NCBI RefSeq assembly: GCF_022815605.1
Contig: NZ_JALGRP010000002.1
Coordinates: forward strand, 248,001-312,000
Length of the DNA: 64,000 nt
Source: Microbacterium sp. VKM Ac-2923
GTDB lineage: Bacteria; Actinomycetota; Actinomycetes; Actinomycetales; Microbacteriaceae
Reading direction: 5' to 3'
The position numbers were made by a program, and so were the translations under genes. Position 1 is the first letter of the stretch; each line of letters starts with the position of its first letter. Under the pieces are notes generated by a model, which was not told where the DNA came from, ran no database searches, and saw only the letters and a program-made list of their open reading frames with translations. Positions 20,263 to 29,922 of this stretch are shown piece after piece.

Positions 20263-20633
20263 GCGGTGAGGCCCTCGTAGGCGGCGCGGTCGAGGAGGTC
20301 GCCGGGCAGCTCGCCCTCGACGCGGATCTTGATGAGCCAGCCCCCCGCGAAGGGTTCGGCGTTCACGAGCGAGGGGTCGTCGACCACGGCGTCGTTCACC
20401 TCGACGACGGTGCCGGTCAGGGGTGCGTAGAGCTCGCCGACCGACTTCGTCGATTCGATCTCGCCGCAGACGTCGCCGGCCGAGACCGCGGAGTCGGCGC
20501 CGGGCAGCTCGACGAAGACGACGTCGCCGAGCTTGTCGGCGGCGAAGTCGGTGATGCCGACGGTCGCGATGTCCCCCTCGAGGGAGATCCACTCGTGCTC
20601 GGACGTGTAGCTGAGGGCGGTGAGGTCGGTCAT
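20259..20633 (-). CDS. gcvH: Glycine cleavage system H protein
   Basis: A 124-residue lipoyl carrier that shuttles the aminomethyl group between GcvP and GcvT. The lipoylation site lies in [18 protein letters not shown] (Lys near 63), and the N-terminus [19 protein letters not shown] is family typical. Both ends overlap neighbours by four bases (ATGA), so translation of the three genes is probably coupled. Confidence 0.98.
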
Positions 20634-21817
20634 GCGTTTCTCCGATAGAAGGGAAGGGCGGTGACGATGGCGGGGATGCGGGTTCCGCGCACGTCGATGG
20701 TCAGTTCGGTGCCGATTTCGGATGCCGCGGGGGCGACGAACGCCATTGCGACCGGGTGACCGAGGGTGGGGCTGAGGGCGCCGCTGGTGATCTCGCCGAC
20801 CCTGTCGTCGCCGTGCAGCACCGCGTAGCCGGCGCGACCGGCGCGGCGGCCTTCCGAGACGAGCCCCACCAGCACGGGCGCATCGGCGGGTCCGGAGGAG
20901 AGGCCGTCCTTTCCGACGAATGCCTCCTTGTCGACGGCGACCACGCGACCGAGACCGGCCTGGGCGGGAACGATGTCGCGGGAGAGCTCGTGTCCGTACA
21001 GCGGCATGCCCGCTTCGAGTCGCAGGGTGTCGCGCGCGGCGAGACCGCACGGCACCAGACCCTTCTCGGCGCCCGCGGCGAGCGCGGCATCCCATAAGGC
21101 ACCGGCCTGGGCGGTGGGGATGAGCAGCTCGTAGCCGTCCTCCCCGGTGTACCCGGTGCGGGCGACGAACAGAGGCGCACCCTCGAACGTCCCGTCAGTC
21201 CACGCGTAGTAGCCGAGTTCGTCGAGCGCCGTACCGGTGATCTCGACCCCCGGCGTGGAGCTCAGGATGCCGCGCGCCTCGGGGCCTTGGAGGGCGACGA
21301 GGGCGAACTGGTCGGTGACGTCTTCGACCCGCGGGATAGCCCCACCGGATACAACGGCGTAGTCGGTTCCCTCGAGCGGGCCGTCGATGAATGCTTGCGT
21401 CGCGGACCACGTGGCACGGGCGCCGTCGAACGCCGCGGCCACGGCATCCCGGTTTCCCGCATTCGCGATCACCAGGAAGTAGTCCTCGCCCGTGCGGTAG
21501 ACGATCACGTCGTCGATGATCCCGCCGTCGTCGGCGAGCACGAAGGAGTACTTCGCTTTGCCGATACGCATCGTGGAGATCCGGCCTGCGAGCACGAAGT
21601 CGAGGAAGGCGGCAGCACGTCCGCCCTGCACCCAGAACTCGGCCATGTGCGAGATGTCGAACAGGCCGGCGGCCGTGCGGACGGCGTGGTGCTCGGCGAG
21701 GTCGGAGGTGTAGCGCACGGGCATGTTCCATCCACCGAAGTCGGTGAACGAGGCGCCGAGGGCCTCGTGCCGATCGTGCAGCGGCGACGTGCGCGGTGGA
21801 GCGGGGGTGTTGGTCAT
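20630..21817 (-). CDS. gcvT: Glycine cleavage system T protein (aminomethyltransferase)
   Basis: A 395-residue tetrahydrofolate-dependent enzyme that releases ammonia from the aminomethyl-lipoyl intermediate and forms methylene-THF. Seen are [20 protein letters not shown] near residues 25-45, FDISHMAEF near 55, the folate-site region, and [16 protein letters not shown] with [20 protein letters not shown] in the second half. The ATG at 21817 is chosen because the frame upstream runs into the riboswitch. It is the first gene of the gcvTHP operon. Confidence 0.98.
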   Translation of the reverse strand: MTNTPAPPRTSPLHDRHEALGASFTDFGGWNMPVRYTSDLAEHHAVRTAAGLFDISHMAEFWVQGGRAAAFLDFVLAGRISTMRIGKAKYSFVLADDGGIIDDVIVYRTGEDYFLVIANAGNRDAVAAAFDGARATWSATQAFIDGPLEGTDYAVVSGGAIPRVEDVTDQFALVALQGPEARGILSSTPGVEITGTALDELGYYAWTDGTFEGAPLFVARTGYTGEDGYELLIPTAQAGALWDAALAAGAEKGLVPCGLAARDTLRLEAGMPLYGHELSRDIVPAQAGLGRVVAVDKEAFVGKDGLSSGPADAPVLVGLVSEGRRAGRAGYAVLHGDDRVGEITSGALSPTLGHPVAMAFVAPAASEIGTELTIDVRGTRIPAIVTALPFYRRNA

Positions 21818-21865
21818 GAGTTCTGCCGTTCGCGATGACGGACAGACGCCGGTCAGCGCCTGAAG

Positions 21866-22066
21866 AACTCCCCCTCTGTCATGGGCCTGAGAGTTTCGCC
21901 CGCGGCGTCTTACGAAGACGCGGGCTTTCACCGTCGGCGGATCCGGCGCAGTGCACCCGGATCACTTTCCAGAGTGGCCCGATCGACGCGGTACGCGTAC
22001 CTGAGAGATTGGCGGGGAGGCTTGCTCCTTCGGTGCCCGGCTGTGTGCGCCGGAGCTCTCCCGCAT
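21866..22066 (-). ncRNA. Tandem glycine riboswitch upstream of gcvT
   Basis: On the minus strand the first aptamer runs from GGGAGAGC (22062-22055) through GAAGGAGCAAGCCTCCCCGC to AATCTCTCAGGTA. The second begins GGGCCACTCTGGAAAG, continues with GACGGTGAAAGC and ends with GAAACTCTCAGGCCC and CAGAGGGGGAGTTC (near 21868). These are the conserved cores of the two-aptamer glycine riboswitch. It lies about 50 bases before the gcvT ATG. In known cases glycine binding switches such operons on. Whether it acts on transcription or translation is not clear here. Confidence 0.95.
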
Positions 22067-22156
22067 CGATCATGGGGCCGGTGTGGACTTGTGGGGCCAG
22101 CTTACTGGAGCGGGGTGCGGGGTACAGCCCTGGTGAGCGTCGATCGAGGGTGCGTT

Positions 22157-22651
22157 CTAGTACTTGTCGCCACGCCACACGTCCTCGGGGAGGTAAATGC
22201 ACGGCGAGAACGAGACGATGCGGATTTCGGCTTGAACGGGGTCGTAACGCACAATCCAGAATGAGCTGTGAGGCCCCGCGATGTCCACGAGGGAATCCTC
22301 GTCTTCGACGCGTCGGCTCACCGACATATCGGCCTTTTCCGAGAACTGTTCTTCGATGTTCCCCAGAAGTTCGTCGGGGAGCACCCCCGGTCGCGCTTTG
22401 GCGGTAAGGCCGCCCGCCCACTGCTCCCCGCCACCCCGAGAGCACGCGAGGAAAGTGCCTGTCTCCTTCTGCTCGACAGAGTAGACAAGCTCGCTCGGCA
22501 TGGCCTCTACGATCTCGCGCTCGATGGACTGTGTGTGAGCCTTCGCATCGGGCAGCGACAGATCGCGGTCAACGACGTCGACGATGCTTACGCATCCCGA
22601 AAGGCTGCCCATGAATGCAACGAGCAACGCCAGGGAAGCTCTGGTCCTCAT
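22157..22651 (-). CDS. Small lipoprotein of unknown function
   Basis: A 164-residue exported lipoprotein: MRTRASLALLVAFMGSLSGC gives a signal peptide with lipobox LSGC (Cys 20). The mature part has no recognised domain and contains a further cysteine (FLACSRGGG and FSPCIYLPED), possibly a disulfide pair. The ATG at 22651 is preceded by GAAGGACC. It follows the DUF1023-type hydrolase locus by 75 bases on the same strand and probably belongs to that unit. Small lipoproteins of this type often follow such hydrolase genes in actinobacteria, but the role is not known. Confidence 0.8.
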   Translation of the reverse strand: MRTRASLALLVAFMGSLSGCVSIVDVVDRDLSLPDAKAHTQSIEREIVEAMPSELVYSVEQKETGTFLACSRGGGEQWAGGLTAKARPGVLPDELLGNIEEQFSEKADMSVSRRVEDEDSLVDIAGPHSSFWIVRYDPVQAEIRIVSFSPCIYLPEDVWRGDKY

Positions 22652-22725
22652 CTCTGGTCCTTCATCATCGTTTCGCTGATGGCAGCGGCTGCCGGATAGT
22701 TCTCCGGCCCAGCGGAGGCGATCAA

Positions 22726-24376
22726 TTAGTGGTTCGCAAAAGGGTCCAAGGAGATTCTTATCGACGGTCCATCCGGAACGAGGAACGGCGCCAGATCGCC
22801 ACCTAACGGCACGTCGTAATCTCCCGGCCGATCGTAGACACGGCTCGTGAAACCGGGAGTGACGTCGGGGTTGCGTCCCTCCCCCACCCATCCCATGTCC
22901 TGCGCCATGGACAAGAAGTCGGTGTAACTCCAATGAAAGTACGTCGTCATCGGATCGGCAGTCCATCCTGTCGGGACCCACGCTCCTGCCAATGAGTGGA
23001 CAGCGTCGTACCGCGTACCTGCGACCTCTGAGCCCGTCACCGCGACGAGGCCCCAGCTATATCCAGCCGCGATCTGACTCGCTCTCGAAATCTGTGGATC
23101 GCTGCGCATCTCCGCCGAGAAGCGAGCAAGCTCTTCGCCTGCCGGAACTGACCGAGATTGCGCGTTCGCTTCCACGATGCCCTTCAGCTGCTCGGCCAGA
23201 ACGGGGCCTTCGTCGTCCCCCGGGAATTCCGCGCCCTTCCATACGAGCGCCACCATCCCGTCATCCTGATCTGCCAGCCATGCTGTCATCGCCTGCACCC
23301 CGCCCCCGTAGAAGCTGTCCACCGACGTGAACGTTCCTGGCACGAACGTCAGCACCCGCTGCGTACTGGGTCCAGGCGTTCCGATCATCTCTACGATGCG
23401 GTTCTGTTCGGGCTCATACAAGACGAGCTGCGCCTCCCCGGCCACGACGCGGTCGAGGTACCGGCGCTCCGCGGTGAGGCGGTCGAGAGCGCTCCGCCGC
23501 TCGGCCAGCAGGGTAGCCATCGCCCCCTCATCAAGCAGCGACTCGAGACGCGCGATCTCCCGCTCCACCGCCGGCAGCCGATCACGCGCGACGACGCGGT
23601 TCGCCGCGACGCGGGCGAGCGGCGGCACGCCTCCGAGCGCCCCCACCACCTCGGGCGCTCCATTGACGAGCGCCGTTTGCCGACCGGGCGGCAGCGCGTC
23701 CCACCACGCCTTCACCGTCTCCGGTGCGGGGGGGACGCCGACGGAGCCGCTCCACCCAATCGGGATGTTCGGCGAGGATCTGCTTCATTCGTCCGGCTCC
23801 ACCTCGGGCGATCTCGACCAGCGGTGCGAGCATCGCCTCGACGGCGACCGCTTCGGTGCGCATCTGCCAGGTGATCCGCGGACCGATCGGCGGCGACACC
23901 GCTCCGGTCGCCGCCAGGGGCAGCGGGGGCGGCTCGGCGATCCCGGCAAGGTCACGGCACGCGTCGTCGATCACGGCGGCGACGTCGGACCGCAGGCGTG
24001 CGATGGCCGACTCGACGTCGGCGTGATCGGACGCCGGGTCTTTCGTCAGGAGAGCGGTTGCGGCAGCTTCGTCGAGGAGCAGAGAACGCCTCCACTCGAG
24101 AATCGCGAGCGCATCGGCGAGTTCACCCAGCACCGCACCCACTCGCGCAAATGCCTCACTCGTCTGCCGTCCGCCCGCCGAGAGGCTGTTCATCCTCTCC
24201 GTGAGCTCCGCCGCCTCGGGAGCGTCGTAGAGCGTACCCAGGTCACGCCACTCCACGACGACCTCGTCGGCCGTCGATGTGACCGCGGCCGCGCGATCGC
24301 GCAGGCGATGCGCGGCATGCTCGAGCTCGTCAGAGCGAGCGGGCAGGGACGGTACGTCGAAACTCTGCTGGTTCAC
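22726..24376 (-). pseudogene. DUF1023-type alpha/beta hydrolase with N-terminal helical domain, frameshifted
   Basis: Two frames together make one actinobacterial protein of about 549 residues. The first (from GTG 24376) encodes a helical WXG100-like region rich in Ala/Glu. The second (to 22726) encodes the hydrolase core with PGTFTSVDSFYGGGVQAM and nucleophile motif AAGYSWGLVAVTG (GxSxG as GYSWG). The break is at seven consecutive G on the plus strand (23728-23734): with six, ...RRRPP would run on into PETVKAWWDALPPG. GTG 23715, preceded by GGAG, could start the second part alone. Sequencing error, true decay or a two-protein arrangement all remain possible. A small helical partner overlaps its start. 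Confidence 0.75.
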
Positions 24377-24711
24377 GAGACCGTCCAGCGTCCGTGCCCG
24401 CGTGAATCAGCGGCGCGATCGGTCTCGACGGCCATCGCGGCATCCGCTCGGCAATATTCGACGACAGCGCGCTCGGCGGCCCACAGAACCGCTCCCCCGT
24501 GCTCCGCCAACGCCGTCGCGCGCTCCAGCCAGGGGTCGACGGCTCTGGACAAGGCGCGAGCGAGATCGGGCGCGAGGGACACGGCATCCCGCATGTCGTT
24601 CGCGACGAACATCACGCCGAAAACGGCCTCGGCGAGGGAGTCGAGACGCCGTGCCGTCCGCGCAGCCAGGTCGAGGAAGCCGTTCACGTCGATCGCATAT
24701 CGGTCAGCCAT
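24373..24711 (-). CDS. Small all-helical protein, WXG100/ESX-like
   Basis: A 112-residue, Ala/Asp/Arg-rich helical protein starting MADRYAIDVNGFLDLAARTA. It lacks a clear WXG, but size, helicity and its position directly upstream of a protein with an N-terminal helical domain plus hydrolase resemble the ESX-like companions of DUF1023 proteins. Its stop overlaps the GTG of the next gene (GTGA-type, 24373-24376), indicating coupling. The unit of helical protein, hydrolase and lipoprotein probably acts at the cell surface or in secretion, which is inference. It is divergent from the integrase remnant. Confidence 0.65.
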   Translation of the reverse strand: MADRYAIDVNGFLDLAARTARRLDSLAEAVFGVMFVANDMRDAVSLAPDLARALSRAVDPWLERATALAEHGGAVLWAAERAVVEYCRADAAMAVETDRAADSRGHGRWTVS

Positions 24712-24805
24712 GCGGCGACCCTAGAGAAATGCGTCCGACGGCCTCGATAGTTCTCCACAGGCCGCGCGGGGTGAACACCTGGTCCCGCGTTTCAGTATCT
24801 CCCAC

Positions 24806-26342
24806 ATGAAGAGTGAAGCCAGCGGGTCCCCTGGGCGTGACACGGTCATGCGCGCCGCCATCTACGCCCGTCTGAGCGCCCCACAGGTGGGCGAGCAGTC
24901 CACGGAGGAGTCAGACAGCATCGCCAACCAGGTGCGGGACCTGAAGACCATGGCGCAGCGCTTGGGCTACGACGTCGTGCACGTCTTCGCCGACGACGGC
25001 ATCAGCGGATACAAGGGCAAGCACCGCCCGGGCTTCCAGAGGCTCCTCCGCGCGATCGCTGACGGCGAGGTGGACGTGATCCTCTCCCGCCATCAGGACC
25101 GACTGGAGCGCAACGAGGAGGAAGGTTTCAAGATCCGCGTGGCGAGCGTCAAGCACAAGGTCACGTGGGCGTTCGCATCCGGGATGACTATGAACCCCTC
25201 TACGGCCGAGGGTGGGCTCCTCGCCAAGATCCTCTCCCCAATCTCTGAGTTCGAGTCGCACGTGAGGGCCCAGCGCCTCCTCATGCACTACGAGGGCAAA
25301 CGGATCTCCGGCACCTTCCAAGCTCCCCCGGGCACTTTCGGATACGAGCGCGAGAACGTCGTGGAGTGGGAGGCACAGCTCATCCGAGAGGCGTACGAGG
25401 CCATCGACCAGGGCCGCACCATGGGCTCAATCGTCCGGCAGTGGAACGCCGCAGCGGTTCCGCAGCGCAAGAAGGGCAAGAACGACTGGAGTGACGCGCA
25501 CATCCGGAGCATCCTCCAGCGACCGCGCCACGCCGGTTTGATGGCCGACAAGGACGGCGTCATCATCGACGGCCTGGTGGGTCAGTGGGAGCCCATCGTG
25601 GACGTGGAGCTGTGGCAGCGCGTCAACCACGTCATCAGCGACCCGAAACGGCGCAGCTCCCCGGGGATTCGCTCCGCGCTGGTTGGGCGCCGGACACGCG
25701 AAGTGCGGGATCTGCGGTCGATCGATCAAGTCGAACACGGTCTCCGACAACCGAGCAGGCACGCGCTACTCGATCCTGAAGTGCTCGCGTGTGGACAAGT
25801 CCGACGGCGTACGTCATCCCTCAGCGCGAAACGGGCACCTGGACGCGCTCATCCGCGCTGAGGTCGTCGAGGCCTTCGCCTACGGACCCGCCTTCCTCTT
25901 CCAGGAGGAGGGAGGTCCCGACATCGGCACCATGCAGAAGGAGCTGACCAGGCTCTCCGCCAAGCGCGAGGAGATCCGAGCGGACTACCACGCCGAGATC
26001 ACGACGCGCGCCGAGTATGTCGCGGATCTGAATGCGACCGAGGCTCCGATGAAGGCCCTCGAGGAGCGCCTGGACGCCGCTGTAGCGACCTCAGCGAGCG
26101 CCTTTATGCTTGTGGACCTCCGCGCGGGTCTGAGGGGCGCAGACGGCCGCGCGTCCTACGAGCACATCTCGGAGCTGAAACACGAGCTGGGACGTCGCTT
26201 CGATGCCCTCGACATCGAGCAGCGGCGTCGTCTAGTCGGGCAGCTCCTCAACATCCGTGTGAACGGCGGTCGTATGGAGACGAACCCGAGAAAGTACGTC
26301 ATCACGCATCTGCGTGTTCAGAGCCTCAACGAGGCGGCGTGA
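24806..26342 (+). pseudogene. Large serine recombinase (integrase), frameshifted
   Basis: Two plus-strand frames together encode a ~512-residue large serine integrase. The first (24806-25861) has the resolvase catalytic domain: MRAAIYARLS with nucleophile Ser, DDGISGYKGKHRPGFQRLL, and SRHQDRLERN, then the recombinase domain with HIRSILQRPRHAGL. The second (about 25680-26342) supplies the zinc ribbon AKCGICGRSI...LKCSR, the coiled coil and the C-terminus. The frames join near 25672-25686, where one base fewer in the GCTGGTTGGG segment would restore ALLGAGHAKCGICG. ATG 24848 is an alternative start. It marks the left end of a probable integrated element. As written the enzyme lacks its DNA-binding end. 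Confidence 0.85.
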
Positions 26343-26345
26343 CCA

Positions 26346-26834
26346 TCAGCTCACGCGTCGAGGCGAGTCGTGCTCGGGTCCGTCTTCGTCGTCGAACCGC
26401 CAGATGATCGTGACGATGCGGATACTTAGCCCCAGGCGCGCCTCTGTGTAGATCTCTAGCAACTCCCCCGCCTTGAATCTGCGCGGTAGCTCGCCTTCCA
26501 CCCTCAGCAGCGGCTGGGCCTCCTGCGGTGTCACGTCCAAGCGCGTCACTACGATCGGACGCTCCGAGGTGTTGCGAAATGTCCGGAGGTCGCCGGGTCC
26601 GCGCTTGACGTCGCTCCACGCCTTCGGGCGGTGTGCTTGGGCCACGACCTCCTGGGCGGCGGCGATGCGTTGCCAGGCCGCGTTCGAGTCTGCGGCGAGC
26701 GCAGCCGCGTCGGCGCTGGACTTCCGCGCCTCGTCTCGTGCCCGTCTTGCGTCGATTGCCTGCCAGATGGCGACCCCGGCACCCGCGATCGCGGCGGCGC
26801 CCCCGATGATGCCGACGATGTCCCCCATGTCCAT
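26346..26834 (-). CDS. Membrane-anchored protein of unknown function
   Basis: A 162-residue protein with one N-terminal membrane helix (IVGIIGGAAAIAGAGVAIW, about 6-24), a basic stop-transfer DARRARDEAR, a short coiled stretch, and a soluble beta-rich domain from about residue 70 (FRNTSERPIVVTRLDVTPQE). No named family recognised. Its 3' end is four bases from the integrase end (convergent). The layout of N-terminal helix plus basic patch recurs in two further genes of the region (34144-35097), suggesting a shared cargo style. Confidence 0.6.
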   Translation of the reverse strand: MDMGDIVGIIGGAAAIAGAGVAIWQAIDARRARDEARKSSADAAALAADSNAAWQRIAAAQEVVAQAHRPKAWSDVKRGPGDLRTFRNTSERPIVVTRLDVTPQEAQPLLRVEGELPRRFKAGELLEIYTEARLGLSIRIVTIIWRFDDEDGPEHDSPRRVS

Positions 26835-26864
26835 GGCGCGATCCTATGGGCGACGCCAGCGTCG

Positions 26865-27113
26865 GTTAGCGCGAACGCGCTGTTAGGAACCCTGTGCATA
26901 TCCAGCGCGTACTCTGCGCGAACAGGTTTCCCCTGGTTAGCGCGATCTTTCACGAAATAGACAGGGCTTCTGCGGCGGGGCTACAGTGCACCCAACACCG
27001 CCGCGGGCTGGCAATGAGAAGCCGCCCCCGTCCTGCAAGACGAGAGCGGCTGAAGAGTTGGATTCTCGATGTCGATCGTACCCGAACGCCCGCCCGCTGT
27101 CCCGGCTAGCGCG
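26865..27113. repeat. Recurrent word G(T/C)TAGCGCGA in an intergenic region
   Basis: GGTTAGCGCGAAC (about 26865), GGTTAGCGCGATC (about 26934) and GGCTAGCGCGAAT (about 27104) share a ten-base core in the same orientation. The first copy extends into a perfect inverted repeat AGCGCG-aa-CGCGCT. The region between the membrane-protein gene and the small plus-strand genes has no convincing coding frame. The repeats could be protein-binding sites; no function is shown. Confidence 0.45.
27020..27051. terminator. Hairpin AGCCGC/GCGGCT, possible terminator
   Basis: AGCCGC (27020-27025) pairs with GCGGCT (27046-27051) around a 20-base loop that itself holds GTC...GAC. It lies in a gene-poor stretch. 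No gene clearly ends just before it on either strand, so its role is uncertain. Confidence 0.3.
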
Positions 27114-27151
27114 AATGCTCAACCGCCGCGCAGGCATACTCTCGCCGAGAT

Positions 27152-27454
27152 GTGCGCCAGGCTTTCGCCATCACGAAGGGCTTCGATCTCAATCGGTCCA
27201 AGCTGATGAAGATCGCCACAAAGGATGGGGCTTCCGAGGATGACCCCCGGCTCCTCGCCCTCCCGGATCAAGCGGACAAGCTGTATACGATCGTGGCGGA
27301 GGGGCTCGCCCCGCTCGCGATCCTCGGACCCGCTGAAGTGGCGAACGCATACGCCGACATGCAAGCGGCGTACGAAGCCGACGACGAGGCGCTGGGTGAC
27401 GCCGAGATCGGATTCCGAGACGCCGCCCGCAAGGCTCTCCGGGTGAGGGGTTGA
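27152..27454 (+). CDS. Hypothetical protein
   Basis: A 100-residue acidic, helical protein (VRQAFAITKGFDLNRSKLMK, later EVANAYADMQAAYEADDEAL). No domain recognised. The GTG start is weakly supported, but codon third positions are GC-rich through the frame and the downstream frame begins five bases after its stop, as in an operon. It might be a remnant of a larger gene. Confidence 0.4.
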   Translation: MRQAFAITKGFDLNRSKLMKIATKDGASEDDPRLLALPDQADKLYTIVAEGLAPLAILGPAEVANAYADMQAAYEADDEALGDAEIGFRDAARKALRVRG

Positions 27455-27458
27455 GCCC

Positions 27459-27881
27459 GTGGCTATCTCGGGTCGCCCGGGAGCCCAGGAGCCCAGGAGC
27501 CCAGGAGATGAGCTGAAAGGGTTCCCAGATCGATTCTTGGCAAAGCGCCCGCGAATCGATAATGAGTTCGTGCCAGACCGCCGTGCGCCGCGCCCACTTC
27601 AGAGCTTCGGGGTGTTCGGCGATGACGTCCTGTTGACGATGAGTCGCGCTTGGGCGGAGCAGACCGCCGAACAACTTCGCGTCTCGAAGGACTGCCGACG
27701 CCGGTACGAAGCGATCGAATCCACGTTCGAGCGCATGGACCATGACCCGGAGGAGGTTCGAAGCCGAACCCCTCGCGATATGGCGCCGCTCACGCATCTC
27801 TGGCTATTCGTGGGAAACGGCTCCTCCGTCACACGGTGGGACGCATCCGCTGGATGGCAGGTGCTGTCTTACGCGGAGTAG
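27459..27881 (+). CDS. Hypothetical protein with an internal GAGCCCAG triplication
   Basis: A 140-residue protein with no recognised domain. The first codons contain a tandem DNA repeat (GAGCCCAG three times, 27482-27507) that encodes Pro/Gln/Glu-rich residues and may be variable. The middle is charged and helical (ESTFERMDHDPEEVRSRTPR), and the C-terminus is WLFVGNGSSVTRWDASAGWQ. GTG 27459 lies five bases after the previous stop. It converges with the DUF4209 locus (stop 27889). A real but unknown small gene is the best reading; the N-terminus is uncertain. Confidence 0.45.
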   Translation: MAISGRPGAQEPRSPGDELKGFPDRFLAKRPRIDNEFVPDRRAPRPLQSFGVFGDDVLLTMSRAWAEQTAEQLRVSKDCRRRYEAIESTFERMDHDPEEVRSRTPRDMAPLTHLWLFVGNGSSVTRWDASAGWQVLSYAE

Positions 27882-27888
27882 GAGAACA

Positions 27889-29795
27889 TCAGGGACCTGG
27901 CTCGCTCTCCGTCTCATCCTCGCGCGCAGACTGTCGGTCACGTTCCGCAGGCTCGTGACTGTCGGCGGTTCGTGTGTCGTGTATCCGATTCCAGAACGGG
28001 ACGAAGGCCAGGCGGAGAACGAACCACCAGCAATAGAGCGCGTGCACAGAGCCAACCGAGGCGTCGCTCACGAATCCGTGCGCGAAGTCGTTCCGCAGAT
28101 TCGGCCCGATCGGGCCACAGAACAGCGCCCGGATCTCGAATGCGATGTCCTCCCCAAAAATCTCGGATACGGCTTCGCGGCCCATCAAAGCGGACAGGCC
28201 AATCTCCTGCTCCACGCCTCGATCCATAGTGCTGGTTTGCTGTCCGGCATTGCGGAGGTGCAGTCTCACGATGTTCTCGACCTGCGGGGCGAGTAGCTGC
28301 GCGGCAGTGAGGAAGTCGCCGTCGTACCCGTAGTACAACGCCTGCGCTATGAGCCGTTCCCTGTCCGACGGGATGATCGAGCTTCCATGCATGATCGCGA
28401 CGAAGTCTCCGAGCATCAAACGGTGCTCGTTGCTGAGCGCCATCCACGCAGGCGCGAGCATTCCCTGCACCGTCAAAGAGACCTTGATCTCGTATGCCTG
28501 GATCATCTGCCGCCAGGTCGCCGGATCCTCGCCATAGATTGGCTCACCGCCCTGCCCGCCCGACCTATGTACTACTCGCCGTCGCTCGCGAAGTGAATAT
28601 TCGAGAAAAGAGTTTGGAGCGGGTGCTCCGCGAGCAGTTGGTCGGCTCGGTCGCGCTCGTCCCGCAGTGAGCTGAAGGACGTGAGGTTGACGAACGCCCT
28701 CAGTGCTTCGAGAGCGTCTTTGCCGCTCACGGCCTCAATACTGTGGTCTCGCGCCTCTGATAGGTCAACCGACTCTGACTCGAACACCCCCATCGTTCCT
28801 AGCGTTGCTGCGCCGGCCGCCCGTATGCGTCTACCCAACTCGGTCGTCAGCTCGGATACCCCGAGCGTCTCCCGCCGCTTTCGAGGAATCATGCGGAGCG
28901 CCTTCATCGCTCGTTCGTACAGGTATCCCGACCGCGGATGCGAACCGGTATCCGCTCCAACATCGAGACCCTCAGCCTCCGCGATCAGGCTGGTTACAAC
29001 TGCTAGACGGTCAACTGAGACCTCATCGGGGTCTCCAGCTACCTCGTGCCACCTCGCGGCGCGGTCGCGATAGCCGCGCGCCGCCTCCGTTTCTGCCGAC
29101 AAAGCGAGATCGCGCATCCGCTTAGCTAAGGCGTCCGCCCGATCGCGCGCGAGGCTGTGCTTGTCAAGCAAGTCCGCAACCGAGCCGGGGAACTCCGAGA
29201 GGTCTGCGGTCAACGCGTGATCGGTCAGGGCTCCCGCTAATGCGTCGAGGCTGGCAGCCATCGGCTTTCCACCGCGACGACCCACCAGGAGCGCTCGATC
29301 CCACATGTCGCGATCCCGATGCCACCTCTCGCCTCCGAGCGTTGCTTCGATGACAGCGTTCATTTCGGCCTGGTACCAACGCGCACGATCCGAGCCCGCC
29401 GCGCTTCGGATAGCCAGCACGTCAAACACCCGCGCACGGAGCAAGGCGTCAGGCAGGACACCCGAGACGACCACGAGTACGTCGATCTGTGAGTCAGTTA
29501 GGTCGCTCGGCATCGCGGTGCGGCCCTCGATCATGTTTAGCATCGGCTCGTATGGGGCCGCCCAATCATCGGCTCGCGGGCTGAATGACGCCACTTGGCT
29601 CAGCAGGCTTGCCAGCTCCACCACGTCGTCGGAGCCTCCGGTGTCCTGAGCCTCGCGGAGCCGTAGCCATAAGGAAGGAAGCCGGTCCTCGTCATCAGCC
29701 GGAGTCACTCGGAAAACATCGGAGGCTTCCAGGTCGTCCAGTGCTGCTCGCCATCGCTCCGCAAACTCGCTATCAACTTCACCGGATCCGGTCAT
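27889..29795 (-). pseudogene. DUF4209-like protein with C-terminal HEPN motif, frameshifted
   Basis: Two frames make one protein of about 630 residues. The first (29795 to 28572) is a helical N-terminal region ending HPLQTLFSNIHFASDGE-stop. The second is open upstream of its first ATG (28506) and reads RVVHRSGGQGGEPIYGEDPA, exactly the continuation expected for DUF4209 (FASDG-RVVHR). One base appears to be missing near 28572-28580. The C-terminal part has GPNLRNDFAHG, a HEPN-type R-N-x3-H motif (R138, H143 counted from ATG 28506) typical of RNases in toxins and defence. Start ATG 29795 is preferred over GTG 29834. It lies downstream of the AlbA_2 gene on the same strand. Confidence 0.7.
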
Positions 29796-29922
29796 ACCCA
29801 GCAAGCTAGCGGTCACCCTCGACACGCGGTGCACCTAACTCGCTGCCCGCCCTCTGGTCGGGCGGACGCCCGCCAGATGCGCGCACCTCTCGAAGGGGAG
29901 CTAGCGCACGTCTACACGCATG

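Noticed and set aside
26894..27109. A 71-codon plus-strand frame beginning MHIQRVLCANRF
   Set aside because: Overlaps the repeat words and hairpin; composition unlike a protein.
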